64,000 nucleotides of DNA from Margaritifera margaritifera. Its lineage: Eukaryota; Mollusca; Bivalvia; Unionida; Margaritiferidae. Position 1 is the stretch's first letter. Each line of letters opens with the position of its first letter. The DNA lies in the NCBI GenBank assembly GCA_029931535.1, contig JAQPZY010001581.1, positions 3,076,501 to 3,140,500 on the forward strand, given 5' to 3'. Positions 21,784 to 32,945 of this stretch are shown here, piece by piece. The notes under the pieces were generated by a model. It saw only the letters and a list, made by a program, of their open reading frames with translations. It was not told the origin of the DNA and made no database searches. The position numbers were made by a program, and so were the translations under genes.

Positions 21784-22558
21784 CTCTGCTCACTTTGGCT
21801 AAACTGATATGTGTCCCTTTGCAAAATCAAACACTGACAAAAAAGAGAGCACGACATTTTATGATTTGTAGAGCTGATATAGGGCAATTTCTTCAGCAGA
21901 GTGATGTAAGCTTAGTTATGATTGCATCATCCATGACTTCTAGGAATAACATGATGCAATTCATATCATGTATGATGCAATACCAGCTTCAGATTGCATC
22001 ATTCATTGTTTTGCCTAAAAAGCAAGTACTGTCCAAACCCAGTCATAGATTTATTCATAGATCCAGTCAAAGATATATTTTAGTCATTTCTGGTTGAAAT
22101 TGAGATCCCTTCCCTTTATAACTCACTTATCCTCCGCCATTCCCAAGTCAAGGGTCGTATATACTGACCCAGTATAATGTCTTTAAAACTAGAGCCAATC
22201 AACAAGTTTAAGCATCATTTTCGTTCTCAGTGACCCAGAATTAGTAAAGTTTCACAACATTTATTGCGGAAGCATTTTGGCTGTAGACCAGTGTTAGAGA
22301 CATGAAAGAAGAGAAAATCCTTAATTTTGATTGATTTCGTTGATATAAAACACAGTAACAACTATGTTTCATGCAATGTCACTGGCAAAGTCCTCTCTTG
22401 GTACTTTTTTAAAGTACCAATATTATTCTTGTTTCTAACCTTACTTATGGCAGAGAGCGATATGTAAACAAGAGCTATCACGTGACTAGGCTTGCATCAT
22501 TGGGAACAATCATGAACTCGACGACTTGATTCAGTCAAGTGGTAGTCCAATAAATTTA
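21784..22558. other. intergenic, nothing recognised
   Basis: AT-rich with several GATGCAAT-like repeats (21930-22000) and a small palindrome GGTACTTTTTTAAAGTACC at 22400-22418. No gene. Confidence 0.5.
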
Positions 22559-22869
22559 CTCAAAATAGAGGCTTGACCCAGGACAACATGCAACAGAATT
22601 GATTTTGATCATATGATGCTTGGGAAGGTCTATAGATCAATATATAAAAGTCCCCAAAATCTAATGATGGGAAATTAATTAAAAATGGCATTAATTCATT
22701 AACTAATTAAATTACGCTCATTTTTCATGCTTGCTTTATAATAACTGGACAACTATGATAAGTACATGGTCATATAATACACCACTTTAAAAATATTTTT
22801 ACGCCCTTTTCCTTGATATACATGAAGATATGAACAAACATTAAAACACCAGTCGAAAGAGGATAAATA

Positions 22870-25800
22870 TCTCCTTCAAAATCATCGTATTCTTCTTCTT
22901 TTAATGTTGGATGTGGGGAGTTGAAATAAATAATGCCTCTACATTGTCCACAGGCTGTTGAATATTCTAATTTGTGGGGTTTTTTTACAACTACATCTCA
23001 AGGTACTATTTGGCAGTTGTATGGTACTGTCTGCAGAAGTTCCTTTGGTGCTGGAGTAAAATAAGTCATCTTATGTAACATCCCACTCTCATCAATTTTC
23101 CAGCCTCATACTGCTGATTCAAATCTGTAACACCCATCCACTGTTGGACTTGATAGTACACTCTTAAACTGTGGTACACTGTTGGACTTGATAGTACAGT
23201 CTTAAACTGTGGTACACTGCTGGACTTGATATTACACTCTTAAACTGGTACTTCGCTGGACTTGATAGTACACTCTTAAACTGTGGTACAATGCTGGACT
23301 TGATAGTACAGTCTTAAACTGTGGTACACTGCTGGACTTGATAGTACACTCTTAAACTGTGGTACTTTGCTGCATCAGCAGTTGGTGGTAAACCCTGTCG
23401 CTTAACAAAAGCGCTTGTCTTTACAACTTTTTCACAAAACTTGTCATAACGGAGACTACCCAGTCATTTTCCTATTGTTCACTGGACATACAAACAAAGG
23501 CCTGTTCCCTGCAATAATGACATCGTCTGTACTGGCATGTGACACGGTAAAGGTAGGAATGAGATCTTGAAATTTTACATCTTTTTGTGCTTTTCGTAGA
23601 GCTACACCTTTTCCTATTCCAAAAATTCTGGATGTTGTGTCACCTCCAATGAGTGCATGGATTGGGAGCATCGAGGTGCACAGATTTTGTCCAAGTGTTT
23701 CCTTTATGACTTTAATGTTCCAGACTTTTACTTTTCTTATTGAACTTTGTTTTGGTTCGGGCCTTAGGAAGATTCTATGGGTGGTAATGTCAGCATAATG
23801 CACAAGAAGTACTTGTACATCTACAACAACAGTTTCCTTCAGTTTGGGAATTTCTACAGCAGTAAACATTATGAAGAGATCAGCATATCCTTTTGCATCA
23901 TGAGTAACGCAGCCACTCATTTGAAATTTATCACTAAGCAAGTTTATGAAGCGTTGCTTGTATTCGTGTTATTAAGAAACTCTTCTTTCTGACATCGTAA
24001 CATCATATCTGTTGAGAAATTGACTGTGGCACCAGTTGTGTTATTTGTCTTTCTGTTGTGTGTCACATCTTTGGTCGATGTTTATGACCATGGCAGGTAC
24101 GTTGATAAACACAGTAGTCTATTATATTTTCTTTTGATGCAGAGAAGTGCTATTGCTTTGGCGGTGTTTCATCAACTTAACGCAGCTAGAACCATTCCAC
24201 AGTGCATACTGTAATTTTCTCAAATAGAGTATAAATAATATAAACAGATCCCATTTTTGTTGAGCATGTGTATAGCAGTTAGTGAGACAAAGGTATTATT
24301 TTTCCATTGGTGAAGGTGGCATCATTGACCCCATCATCTTCAGTATCTGATACTTCCAGAATACCAGAGTATGAGATTTTACAAAATATGATGTGAAATT
24401 TGAATAAATTCTGTGAGATCTGATTTTGTTCCCAAGGTCATCCATTAATATGTCTGTCCTGATGCAATGTGCAAACAAATTGTCCTTATTATTCACTTTT
24501 ACCATATTTAAATAAGTTCAAGATTTTGAGGAATATGCACACAGTAATGACTGATCTATGTTACTTGATTTCATCTACATGCAGATGTCCCTAGTTATAA
24601 TGTGGTAGCTGGGGTCTATAACTGATAACCATGTTATGTATCGAACTGTGGTACAGCAAGAATGATTGAAATTTCAGTGAATGCATGTATGTGTGTCTGG
24701 ATGGGTGGATAAACAAAGTGACGGTCATCCATACAGTACATGCATAATTTTAGTTTATATAAATATGATTTTATCGTTTGGTCGTGGGGTCCATATTGCT
24801 ACTATATTATATCTGGACTCGCGTTATTATGAATGGTATTCTATTCTGGCTGACTTTACATATAGATTATATCCAGAGGCGGCAACATAAGGCAGCATCA
24901 CTGAAAGAGAGTGACGGAGGATATAAAATATATGCATGCATTCTATCCATAGCTTGGCAGTTCCGCTTTGTTGGTTGCGTTTTGCGTCTTCTAATTTACG
25001 ATGAATTTTTTTAAAAAGGCCAGAAATTAGAGTATCTTCCTAGTTGGTTTCATGGTCCATGACTTTGTCGTAGATTTCTCCAATGTTGATCATGCCTTGG
25101 TCAATGTCATCATCTATTTCTACATTCTCGGTCTGATTATGACGTTCTCTAGCTTCCTTTTCAACTCTTACTATGTCCGAGGTGGCGTCATTATCGCGCT
25201 CTTCATCAGCTCCAAACGCAGATTCATTATTGTTTGCCACTTGATGATCCACATTAGGTAAAGGCATCTTGAATGTATCATGAACAAGCAATGCATGAAG
25301 GACGATGTCCACAAGAAAATGCGCACGAATACCTTTTGCCATGGCCCCTCCACGTAATATCTGTCCAACTTCAGTACTGGCATATACATATTCTAGAACT
25401 TCATGCAAAACAGAACCTGACATGATGTGTCCAATGCTTGCAAGAAAGTTCATAATAATATGCAGACCACCTAACCTCAAATATCTTTAATTCCATTTTC
25501 ATTTCCTTCTTCCAGTTTGATTATCACTGCCTTCCACCAAAGGGTCTAGTCAAAGGTCGGTACGGGTACAAAGCTGTATTTTCTTTCTTGATCACAAACA
25601 AATTTCATGGTTGATTTGATACATGACATAACATTCTGATCCATATCTATCATGGGCAAAAATGCAACTGATGACTTGTCAGGGTGTTCTTCTTGATAAA
25701 ATGCGTGCATTATACCGGACCATAAAGGCCGAGGTGATTTGAGAGGCCATGTTATTTTCCACAAAAGATCAAAAGATGCTGTGGGGTCTGCCACATTTAA

Positions 25801-26233
25801 AGCCTTCGGTGCTTTGTAGATCAGCTTGTCTTGTCATGCTACTGTCCTTCCTGTAGAAATGGATATTTATTCACCCCGCTGCATGTATGTCTCTTGCAGT
25901 CACTTGTACTTTGGGGATATATCTTTTTCTTTTTGTTCCGGTGTTATGGCAGCAATTATACCCATTCCCTGGAATGTGTTTTTACCATCCCATGTTGCCA
26001 TTTTGTGGTCCACATTGTCGCCTATAAAGTGTGCAAAATGCCCCTGTGTGTATCCAGGTAGTTCAGTAACGTGTGAAACTGCTGCACTACGTTCAAACTT
26101 TGAACTTCTGCATAAGAACAGCAAAATTCTTGCTTGTGCAATTGAAACAAGACTGAAACACAAGAAAGCAATCATCATTAGAAAAATTTTAATAGAGTTT
26201 TATGGTAAAAATGAAACACAAAAATTGTCATAA
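22870..26233 (-). pseudogene. decayed transposon gene: large repetitive family with CXC-like C terminus
   Basis: Conserved blocks appear in order on the minus strand, in shifting frames: DNVDHKMATWDGKNTFQGMG (about 26020); SFDLLWKITWPLKSPRPLWS and SSVAFLPMIDMD (25770-25600); RLGGLHIIMNFLASIGHIMS (25475); MLPYVAASGYNLYVKSA (about 24880); HALIGGDTTSRIFGIGKG (about 23630); GLPPTADAAKYHSLRVYYQV (about 23370); and a Cys-bearing tail with PAPKELLQTV and TACGQCRGI (about 22960-23070). I know this combination from many repetitive predicted proteins of cnidarians, molluscs and fish, some labelled tesmin/TSO1-like CXC because of the tail. The G-D-T-T..GIGKG block resembles PIN/FEN-like nucleases (inference only). 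Stops, frameshifts and the 38-bp array at 23146-23366 make it inactive. Confidence 0.7.
23146..23366 (-). repeat. 38-bp minisatellite inside the transposon gene
   Basis: About six copies of GGACTTGATAGTACACTC.. ..TTAAACTGTGGTACACTGCT at about 38-bp spacing, one shortened. On the gene's strand the unit corresponds to YHSLRVYYQVQQC, a stretch that normally occurs once. Since 38 is not a multiple of three, each added copy shifts the frame. Confidence 0.88.
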
Positions 26234-26528
26234 CTGACAATTGGAAAGCTATGAATAAAATATAAACTCTGTTGGAAAGTTAATGAAATGAGATTTCAAA
26301 TGATGTATCACACAATGTCTTATGTTCACTGTATTTTTCATAAACTGCATGATTAATATAACTGACACCGATAATTTATTAGTTAATTAAGTGTGTCTAA
26401 TTAACCAATTTACCCATCATGGGACTATGGGGGACTAATTATACGTGAACCCATACAGCCTTCCAACTCAAATGCAGCTGGTTTCAGTTCTGTTGCAATT
26501 TGTCCTGGGTCAAACCACTATTTTGACT

Positions 26529-28439
26529 TGATTATGAAAAGAGATTCGGCTTTCGGTATGAGATGTTAGGGACTTATATTATGGGGGGGGGGGGGGCCTA
26601 AAGGGAAAGTAGACCTTTGTGAAATTTTCTTTTGACTCATTCTTATGTAGAAAAGGAAACATTGTTAAAGACTTTGTTATTAGTTAAGATTAGATACCTC
26701 CAAATAATAAAACTACCGCAATAAACGATCGACAGATGGAGCGATGATTTATTTTGCACGGAAAAAATATAGTCAATGCCGCGAGATTAGGGAACCCGCG
26801 AGAATGGAAAGTTCAGACCTGTTAGTAAAACCGGGCACATTCATTATTTTTGACCAATCAAAAATAGGCATCGAATTCACAGCATAGTTACGCGTTGCTA
26901 TCCACCACATTTGCTCTCAAACAAAAGACCACGCTTGATTACTTTTTTATTACATTGCGAAGGATTTTGACAGATAACGCAGAAAATCACTGACAGTTTA
27001 TCAGAAAAATGGTTCGCCGTTGTGCTTGGTGCACATTGCAATGCAGATTGTCTTTAACTTGAACGGATTCAAAGAGGGTGGGGGGTACATTTTCCCAAAC
27101 CAAAAACCAGCATGGATAATCTCTGCGTTGGAAGTGATATATTAATTATAATCATATTTCATATATAAATACACAAAGCTGTTTTAAAACAATGACATTA
27201 TTTGATGTGCTTGTGAAAATTTTGAATACAATTTTATGCTAATTGTATGGTTATGTTCGAATTCTATATCTTATTTCAGTCAAAATATTGCATGTAATAA
27301 TAAAATGTTGTGTGTATACATGTTGTTTATTTCTGTCTTTTTATTACCTTGGATTGTTTGGGGGTTTTTTTAATTATATTTTGAGTATTGGAATCCTGCA
27401 TCATACTTTTTTAGAGTTCATTTTGTTAAAATTTTGAAAATTGAGTATTTACTTGCAATTGGTGTCAAGTTGAAAAAAAATTGTTTTCTATTTTTATTCT
27501 CTGAAGGTCTGGTAACAACTACATGGTTGATTGACACAAGCTGTTTTTCTTCGAGAAATTTAATAAAATACTGTGGATTGTGGGGTTTTTAAACCATTTC
27601 CACCCTGTAAATTAAGTTCTGGAATGGCCCTATTTCTATTGAATATCTATACTTGCACATCATTTATTTCAAAATTGAATTTTTTAAAATAAAATTTATA
27701 TTATAGAGTTGTTTTTTTTTTAAATATTGTAACCTTATGAAGAGATGAAAGTGTAATAAAAAATTTCTTTGGGCTTTATTAGGCATGAGACTATAAATAA
27801 CGACAAGCTATGCCCTGCCATTTATTGCATTTTTGTCATGCTGACTTCAAATAAAATTTATGTCTTACAAATTACTGATTTTATAGCACCTGCAAAATGT
27901 TAGGACATCAAAGAAGTAAGATAAACCGCGTCACACTAATTAGCTAACAAGTTAAAAGCGGATGCAAATATACCCCCTGTCAACGTGCCTGTAATTGTTT
28001 ATTTCGACGTGCCATTATTATTTCTTTCTCTTTTTTAAAAGAGATTATGATAAATGATCGTTTTACATGGATCTGAAATAATTTGAATTTACTGGTTTAT
28101 CAATGATATCCTTATAAAATGCTTTTATCCGTCCTACTGAGGATACATGTTAACGCGGCGTAAAGAACGTAAAACACTCTCTTCAATCATTCAGGAACTT
28201 TGTATAAATTGTTTATTTATTTATTGTAACTTTAATGTTTGTCCTAAACATAATTCAATTATTAATTGATAATAAATAAAACTTGTTATCGTAGATCAGA
28301 AAAAGTACTTGGTTTTTCATTCTTACATGACAATTATACATGTACGATATAAATTTAACGGGTGCGAATACATAACGAAAGCTTTATTTTAAATTTATTT
28401 TAAACAAATTTAAAAAATATACTAGAAATTCTGATTTAA
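26529..28439. other. gene-poor AT-rich interval
   Basis: Poly(G) tract at 26583-26595. The rest is AT-rich unique sequence with no coding or repeat signal that I can support. Confidence 0.5.
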
Positions 28440-28826
28440 TTAATAAACATAATAAACATATCCAACTTTGCAAGAACAGAAAGATTCTGTTATTTTGTCC
28501 CCTTCTAGCGAAATGTCTACTTGAAGTTTCTGAGGATGTTCGTTTTTTCTCATAGACCGCCAGCAACGTGCTGCAATTTTCACCTAATTATCGCCATCGA
28601 AAATCCTAATTTCATGAATATATCCTTGTGTGTAGCAGTTTAAGCCTTTCTTTAACACACGATCTGAAAGATTCTTGGAATCAGGTACGAAAGTTTCAGA
28701 AATATTGTCGGGAATATTTTCCATTGAATCTGTTACTGATGCTACTGAATCCGCCATTTTGACGATAGCTTGTGAGCCTGAGCAACAGTAACTATGTGGA
28801 CGGGCTTCGATACCAGAACTATGCAT
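28440..28826 (-). pseudogene. SWIM-zinc-finger-like family exon or fragment, frameshifted
   Basis: The minus strand reads MADSVASVTDSMENIPDN, then DSKNLSDRVLKKGLNCYTQG and YIHEIRIFDGDN, hits TAG, and after a short indel continues VKIAARCWRSMRKNEHPQKL, QVDISLEGDKITESF, CSCKVG. The pattern (KG...GYvh.i, then a.CwrSMrk, then CSC.aG) is that of SWIM-domain proteins abundant in cnidarian and mollusc genomes, some linked to YqaJ-like recombinases. Only the first half of the CxCx(n)CxH zinc motif is present. It may be a single exon of a larger gene whose next exon lies elsewhere, or a fragment. The indel makes this copy doubtful as a functional exon. Confidence 0.5.
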
Positions 28827-29199
28827 AGGAGAAACGAGTATGCCTTTTTGGTAGCGTGTTAATTAATATAAATTTCAAGTACAATGTCTTTGATATGTTT
28901 TAGCACTATAGGAATAATGATAAGTTTTAATCGATCAATAAAAACACAGCACATCAGACGTATAAAAAAAATGTATTGTTGTTCTTAAAGTTTTCCTGTC
29001 GATAATTGGGGCTGCGCTATCCTCGCACCCGCGAATATAGCGTGCACTGGCCATGGTGGGATAAAATCAGTCCCAAACCATCACATTGTAAGATTTCTCA
29101 GGTGGAATCTTGTCTTTTTTTTTTACAACTTCATTTCCCGATATGCTGGGGTTTGTTGTTGATTTTTTTTTTTTTTTCGTTTTTATTTATTTATTTATT

Positions 29200-29480
29200 T
29201 GGGGAAAGGGGTTAAAATGGGATTGTAAACCAAAATATGCATTGTGTTCTGAATGAAAATGTCTGGGGCTCAAAATCACAACATAGACCGTGTAGTTGCC
29301 ACCATTTAAATTTGCAAAAAGTGGCAAAGTTTTATAAAAGACTCGAGTTGAGGCCTTGCTTGTTTCTGTGAGGATACATAAGAGATATCCGCCCAGGACA
29401 GCCAAGGTCGGCTGCCTCGGTGTGTCCTTGCTTCGGGAAACGCACTTAGGTACCCATTTCCACGGCGCGATATAGCCCCT
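29200..29480 (+). mobile_element. SINE-related fragment
   Basis: GTCGGCTGCCTCGGTGTGTC followed by GGGAAACGCACTTAGG and CCCATTTCC matches, with changes, the core of the minus-strand SINE at 29735-29912. No tRNA-like head is visible. A (CA)n run follows at 29511-29533. Confidence 0.45.
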
Positions 29481-29734
29481 AGAAATGTTAAAAGTACTGC
29501 TAAAATCAACACACACACACACACACACACACAAGTAACTCAATTGTTAGAACCTCCATGTCATAGCATTAATGGGTACACTCACTGGATTTTGATATAC
29601 ATGTGGAGATTTGTGTGAACCAGACTCAGACGTGTAAGTATTGTCTGTTCATCGCTAATATCAGCGGATACGATCAATAACCTAACCCTACCCAGCGTGC
29701 ATAAACCACGACAATTAATTTTTTTTTGTGATGG

Positions 29735-29912
29735 TTTTAACGGCACTTTTAACACATTATTAACTATATCATGACGAGGAAATGAGTGCTAAGTGCCTTT
29801 CCCAAGGACACACCGTTGCAGCCGACCCGGGCTTGCCTGGACGAGTATTCAACCTGCGACCCTTGGATTACAAGTCCGACGCTCTATCAACTGAACTGCC
29901 GCGGCTCCCCTT
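29735..29912 (-). mobile_element. tRNA-derived SINE
   Basis: On the minus strand it begins with a tRNA-like head: an A-box-like AGTTCAGTTGATAGAGCG (29880-29897), an anticodon-arm-like CTTGTAATC, and a B-box-like GCAGGTTGAATACTC (29843-29857). A core follows with GGTGTGTCCTTGGGAAAGG and CACTTAGCACTC, ending in an A-rich stretch near 29720-29735. The head looks like a degenerate tRNA-Thr(TGT). RNA polymerase III boxes are inferred from position and consensus. Confidence 0.75.
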
Positions 29913-30912
29913 ATCTATGTCTTTATCAATCGTCCTCCTACATTTAATACTTGATGCTATCTGAATAGTTGGTATCATGTTCGTATCCTGATACTTGACA
30001 TATTGGATTGTTGGATTACATCACCACTCGACAAAGAGCAGGCTTCTTTTATCGCTCCCAGTAGTTTGCCTTTTAGCAGGAAATGCCGATTCGACTCATC
30101 AAATTAGAGTGCAGACCTAATAAAAAGGATTTTGAAGAGTCATAGTCACCTTTTTTTTTTTTTTTTTTTTGCCTTTTGTCGATATACAATTCCATCTCTT
30201 ACACACGTTTACAAAAATCACTTTTTAAACTTTTATAAAAGGTATTGGAAACTTAAAGAAGATTTTCAAACGCATACAGTCATGTTTATTCATGTGTGAC
30301 ACCAGACCCCCACTTTCGTAAAAGGTTTAATATTTGAGTACGTTCTTAGCTCAAATTTAAAAAATGCTTTATTTTGGGATTACAATAGAAACGTGGTAGT
30401 TAACATCTGCCATAGAACAAACTTGTAGTTTCTAATCTTCACATTAATATATTGTTTGTCAATTTGACTTTAGACGATTATTTGTATGGTTTGCGGAACG
30501 TGAGTACGTACTCAAGTTGAGAAGTGTTATGCAGGTGGAACACTCAGCGTTGTGGCTGATCAGTCATGCGACAATTCGGAGGTCTGTTTATTTACACAGT
30601 CAGATACAAATTGACACAGCTCATGTAATCATCCTAATATACATATATCTTGTCTTTAAAATTTTTTACATGCAGTAGGATAGTCTTTCGGAGATTAATT
30701 TGGATTCTTATGAGAAAACTCTGTATTTCCGTTAAACAAGTTATTTTAGCCATAAAGTGAAATAAAGACGAGTGAAGAATTCTTGAAGGGGGGGGGGGGG
30801 GAGGATACAATGTTTGAATTTAAATGCAGGAATCAACCATATCTCCATCTCATGGCATCGTATTAGAGAAGTTTTGTAACGCTTGTTTAACCTGGTGGTT
30901 GTTGTAAGGTGT

Positions 30913-30915
<3 letters not shown>
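29913..30915. other. unique AT-rich interval
   Basis: Poly(T) run at 30151-30170 and poly(G) at 30789-30801. No gene recognised. Confidence 0.55.
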
Positions 30916-30972
<57 letters not shown>

Positions 30973-31001
30973 TCTCTTCTCTTCTCTTCTCTTCTCTTCT
31001 C
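30916..31001. repeat. (TC)n then (TCTTC)n microsatellite
   Basis: About 50 bp of TC repeats pass into a pentanucleotide TCTTC array of about seven copies. Confidence 0.95.
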
Positions 31002-31658
31002 TACATGTCTCAAATTATCGCTATGGTTTTTTGACCTAACCAATATTTTTGTTCAGTCAAAACAAGATTGTCCCTCCATGTTAGATGGCTCCTTCTAAAT
31101 TTTGTCAGTTTGACCAGTGTGAACGGCTACTTTAAATCTAAAATGAATTAGGGGCACCACTTACTCGCTTTCAAATCATTTAACAAATATTTTTCCGTCA
31201 TTAACTTTTCAGTGTAATTTTATTAAATGCTGTTGTCAACTGTATTTTTGATGTATTGGAACCGTATCACACATTTACAGTCCAATAAACTTTCTCCTAA
31301 CGTATAAAACGGTCTGGCACAAAATGTAACTTATCGAACATAACAAAGAACAATTATACATTTCTACTTATATCCAGCCTTGATTTTAAGTTTACTTTAT
31401 CGAAATTCATACAAGAAAACAAATTGGCTCTTACCTTTGTTAGAAGGTAATTAATAATCATTATCAATAAATCACAGGAGGTGGTAAAAACATATAAATC
31501 TGTCGAATCTCTTTTTTATACCCTGGATTTACTTTCATAAAGCCATGGGAATAATGTTACTATATTAAAGCCATGGGAATAATGTTACTATTTTCAAGCC
31601 AGGGGATAAAGAGAGAGATTGTTATTTACCATATGTACATGTAAAAGTGGGATCCTAT

Positions 31659-31793
31659 TGCAAACAACGTAGAGCCAGATTATGTACAGGCAAAAAAAGG
31701 TCTATGTTGTTCTATGGATTACTCCTAACAAACTGCATAAACCCAGATCTGCAGGAGCATTGTGCGACGGCAGATCTGGGTCTATGTTGTTTG
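31659..31793. mobile_element. palindromic MITE family, copy 1
   Basis: It contains GGATTACTCCTAACAAACTG and CAGATCTGGGTCTATGTTG, shared with 42692-42894 and 59205-59402. Built from back-to-back palindromes around GCATTGTGCGACGG. The flanks include two copies of AAGCCATGGGAATAATG (31541-31590), apparently unrelated. Confidence 0.7.
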
Positions 31794-31799
31794 AAATTT

Positions 31800-32239
31800 G
31801 ATCCTATGTACACAAGAGTATATTCGGTAAGTCAAGCAAGATTTTAAATTTATCTTGGCATTGTTAATAAATCATTATATATTAGCTAAAAACCAATACT
31901 CACGTACAGTAGTCTATTTGGTCTTGTTGGGTTACCAACCAAACAATAATTTTAAAAATCTATCATTGTAATAAACCTTTTTCCTTGGTTTATATGGAAA
32001 ATAAATGAAAATCTTGTCTATAATAAACTGTATTGAGATTGCGTTTTTACATGTGTTGCTATTTTATCATTTAAATTTGCAGATTTATTCAGATGTAATT
32101 CATGTGTATCTGGATCTACATACCGATTGTAGCTGAAATTAAAAATCTATTAAAAAATTGTGGTGGAGGCAAGTTAGCTTTTAATCAAACGCAATTTGCT
32201 TTTCTAAGCAAAAATAAATTATACCTTGAGGAAATTTCG

Positions 32240-32240
<1 letters not shown>
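31800..32240. other. AT-rich, nothing recognised
   Basis: No gene, repeat family or inverted repeat noticed. Confidence 0.5.
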
Positions 32241-32242
<2 letters not shown>

Positions 32243-32270
<28 letters not shown>

Positions 32271-32366
32271 CATACATACATACATACATACATACATACA
32301 TACATACATACATACATACATACATACATACATACATACATACATACATACATACATACATACATG
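32243..32366. repeat. (TACA)n microsatellite
   Basis: About 31 tetranucleotide copies, followed by a GATA stretch at 32397-32417. Confidence 0.97.
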
Positions 32367-32744
32367 AATGAAAGCAAACAGTGAATCAGAGACAGGCAGA
32401 TAGATAGATAGATAGATGGTTTGTTTGATAGACAGATAGGTATCAAAACATGGCAGATGGCGTATGTCAAATTTCTTTATATTACCGGTCTGTTCCAAAT
32501 TATATTGCATTTTATTACATTTTCGACCTCCAAATCATTTAAAACGGTGACTAAGTCATACACTTGGTAACATATCTTTCGTACTAAAACTTAGGAATAT
32601 AATAAACTGGTTCAGGCAACTTCATAATCTTATTAGTTCACAGAATTTTATTATTTTTGAAGAATTATTACAATTGTCCAGCCCAGCTTGTATTTGGATT
32701 TAATTGTGTTTTATAAGTGCACATTGGTACAAAGATTGATGGTA

Positions 32745-32945
32745 CCAAGGTACTCTCATTAAAATTAAAATACGAATTTAATTTGATGTACAATAAAATT
32801 AAAAATCGTATTTAATTTGAAAGCTTTAAGTTTTACCAAAAAAGTTTGAAATTGTGAAATTAAATACCATTTAAATTTATTATAAAATTTACGTTGTATT
32901 TCATCCTACAATTTCATTGTAAAATTAAATACACCTAAGTCAGTG
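32745..32945. repeat. AT-rich repeats with partial self-complementarity
   Basis: AAATTAAAATACG and CGTATTTAATTT-type words recur in both orientations at least four times over 200 bp, allowing hairpins. No TIR or flank duplication was defined. Confidence 0.4.

Larger units (their letters stand above)
22559..26528 (-). mobile_element. 4-kb putative DNA transposon with about 150-bp TIRs carrying a decayed CXC-type gene
   Basis: The left arm (22559-22712) contains CTTGACCCAGGACAA, GCAACAGAATTGA, TGATGGGAAATTAATTA and AACTAATTAAATTA. The right arm (26355-26528), reverse-complemented, reads TTTGACCCAGGACAA, GCAACAGAACTGA, TGATGGGTAAATTGGTTA and AACTAATAAATTA in the same order. The only gene-like content between them is one long decayed minus-strand gene. 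Outer ends are CTCAAAATAG and (reverse complement) GTCAAAATAG; no clear target duplication was found. Superfamily undetermined. I infer the gene is the element's own. Confidence 0.65.

Noticed and set aside
21286..22097. Plus-strand ORFs of 143 and 127 codons
   Set aside because: The first is antisense to the recognised minus-strand pseudogene. The second has no motif or composition suggesting coding.
19866..22220. Possible TIRs (GATTGGCT-containing) around the 20131 pseudogene
   Set aside because: Only about two thirds identity over about 36 bp, with no target duplication. It also overlaps a CCAAT-like word that recurs by chance.
25826..26233. Plus-strand 135-codon ORF
   Set aside because: Antisense shadow of the transposon gene block with DNVDH..DGKNTF on the minus strand.
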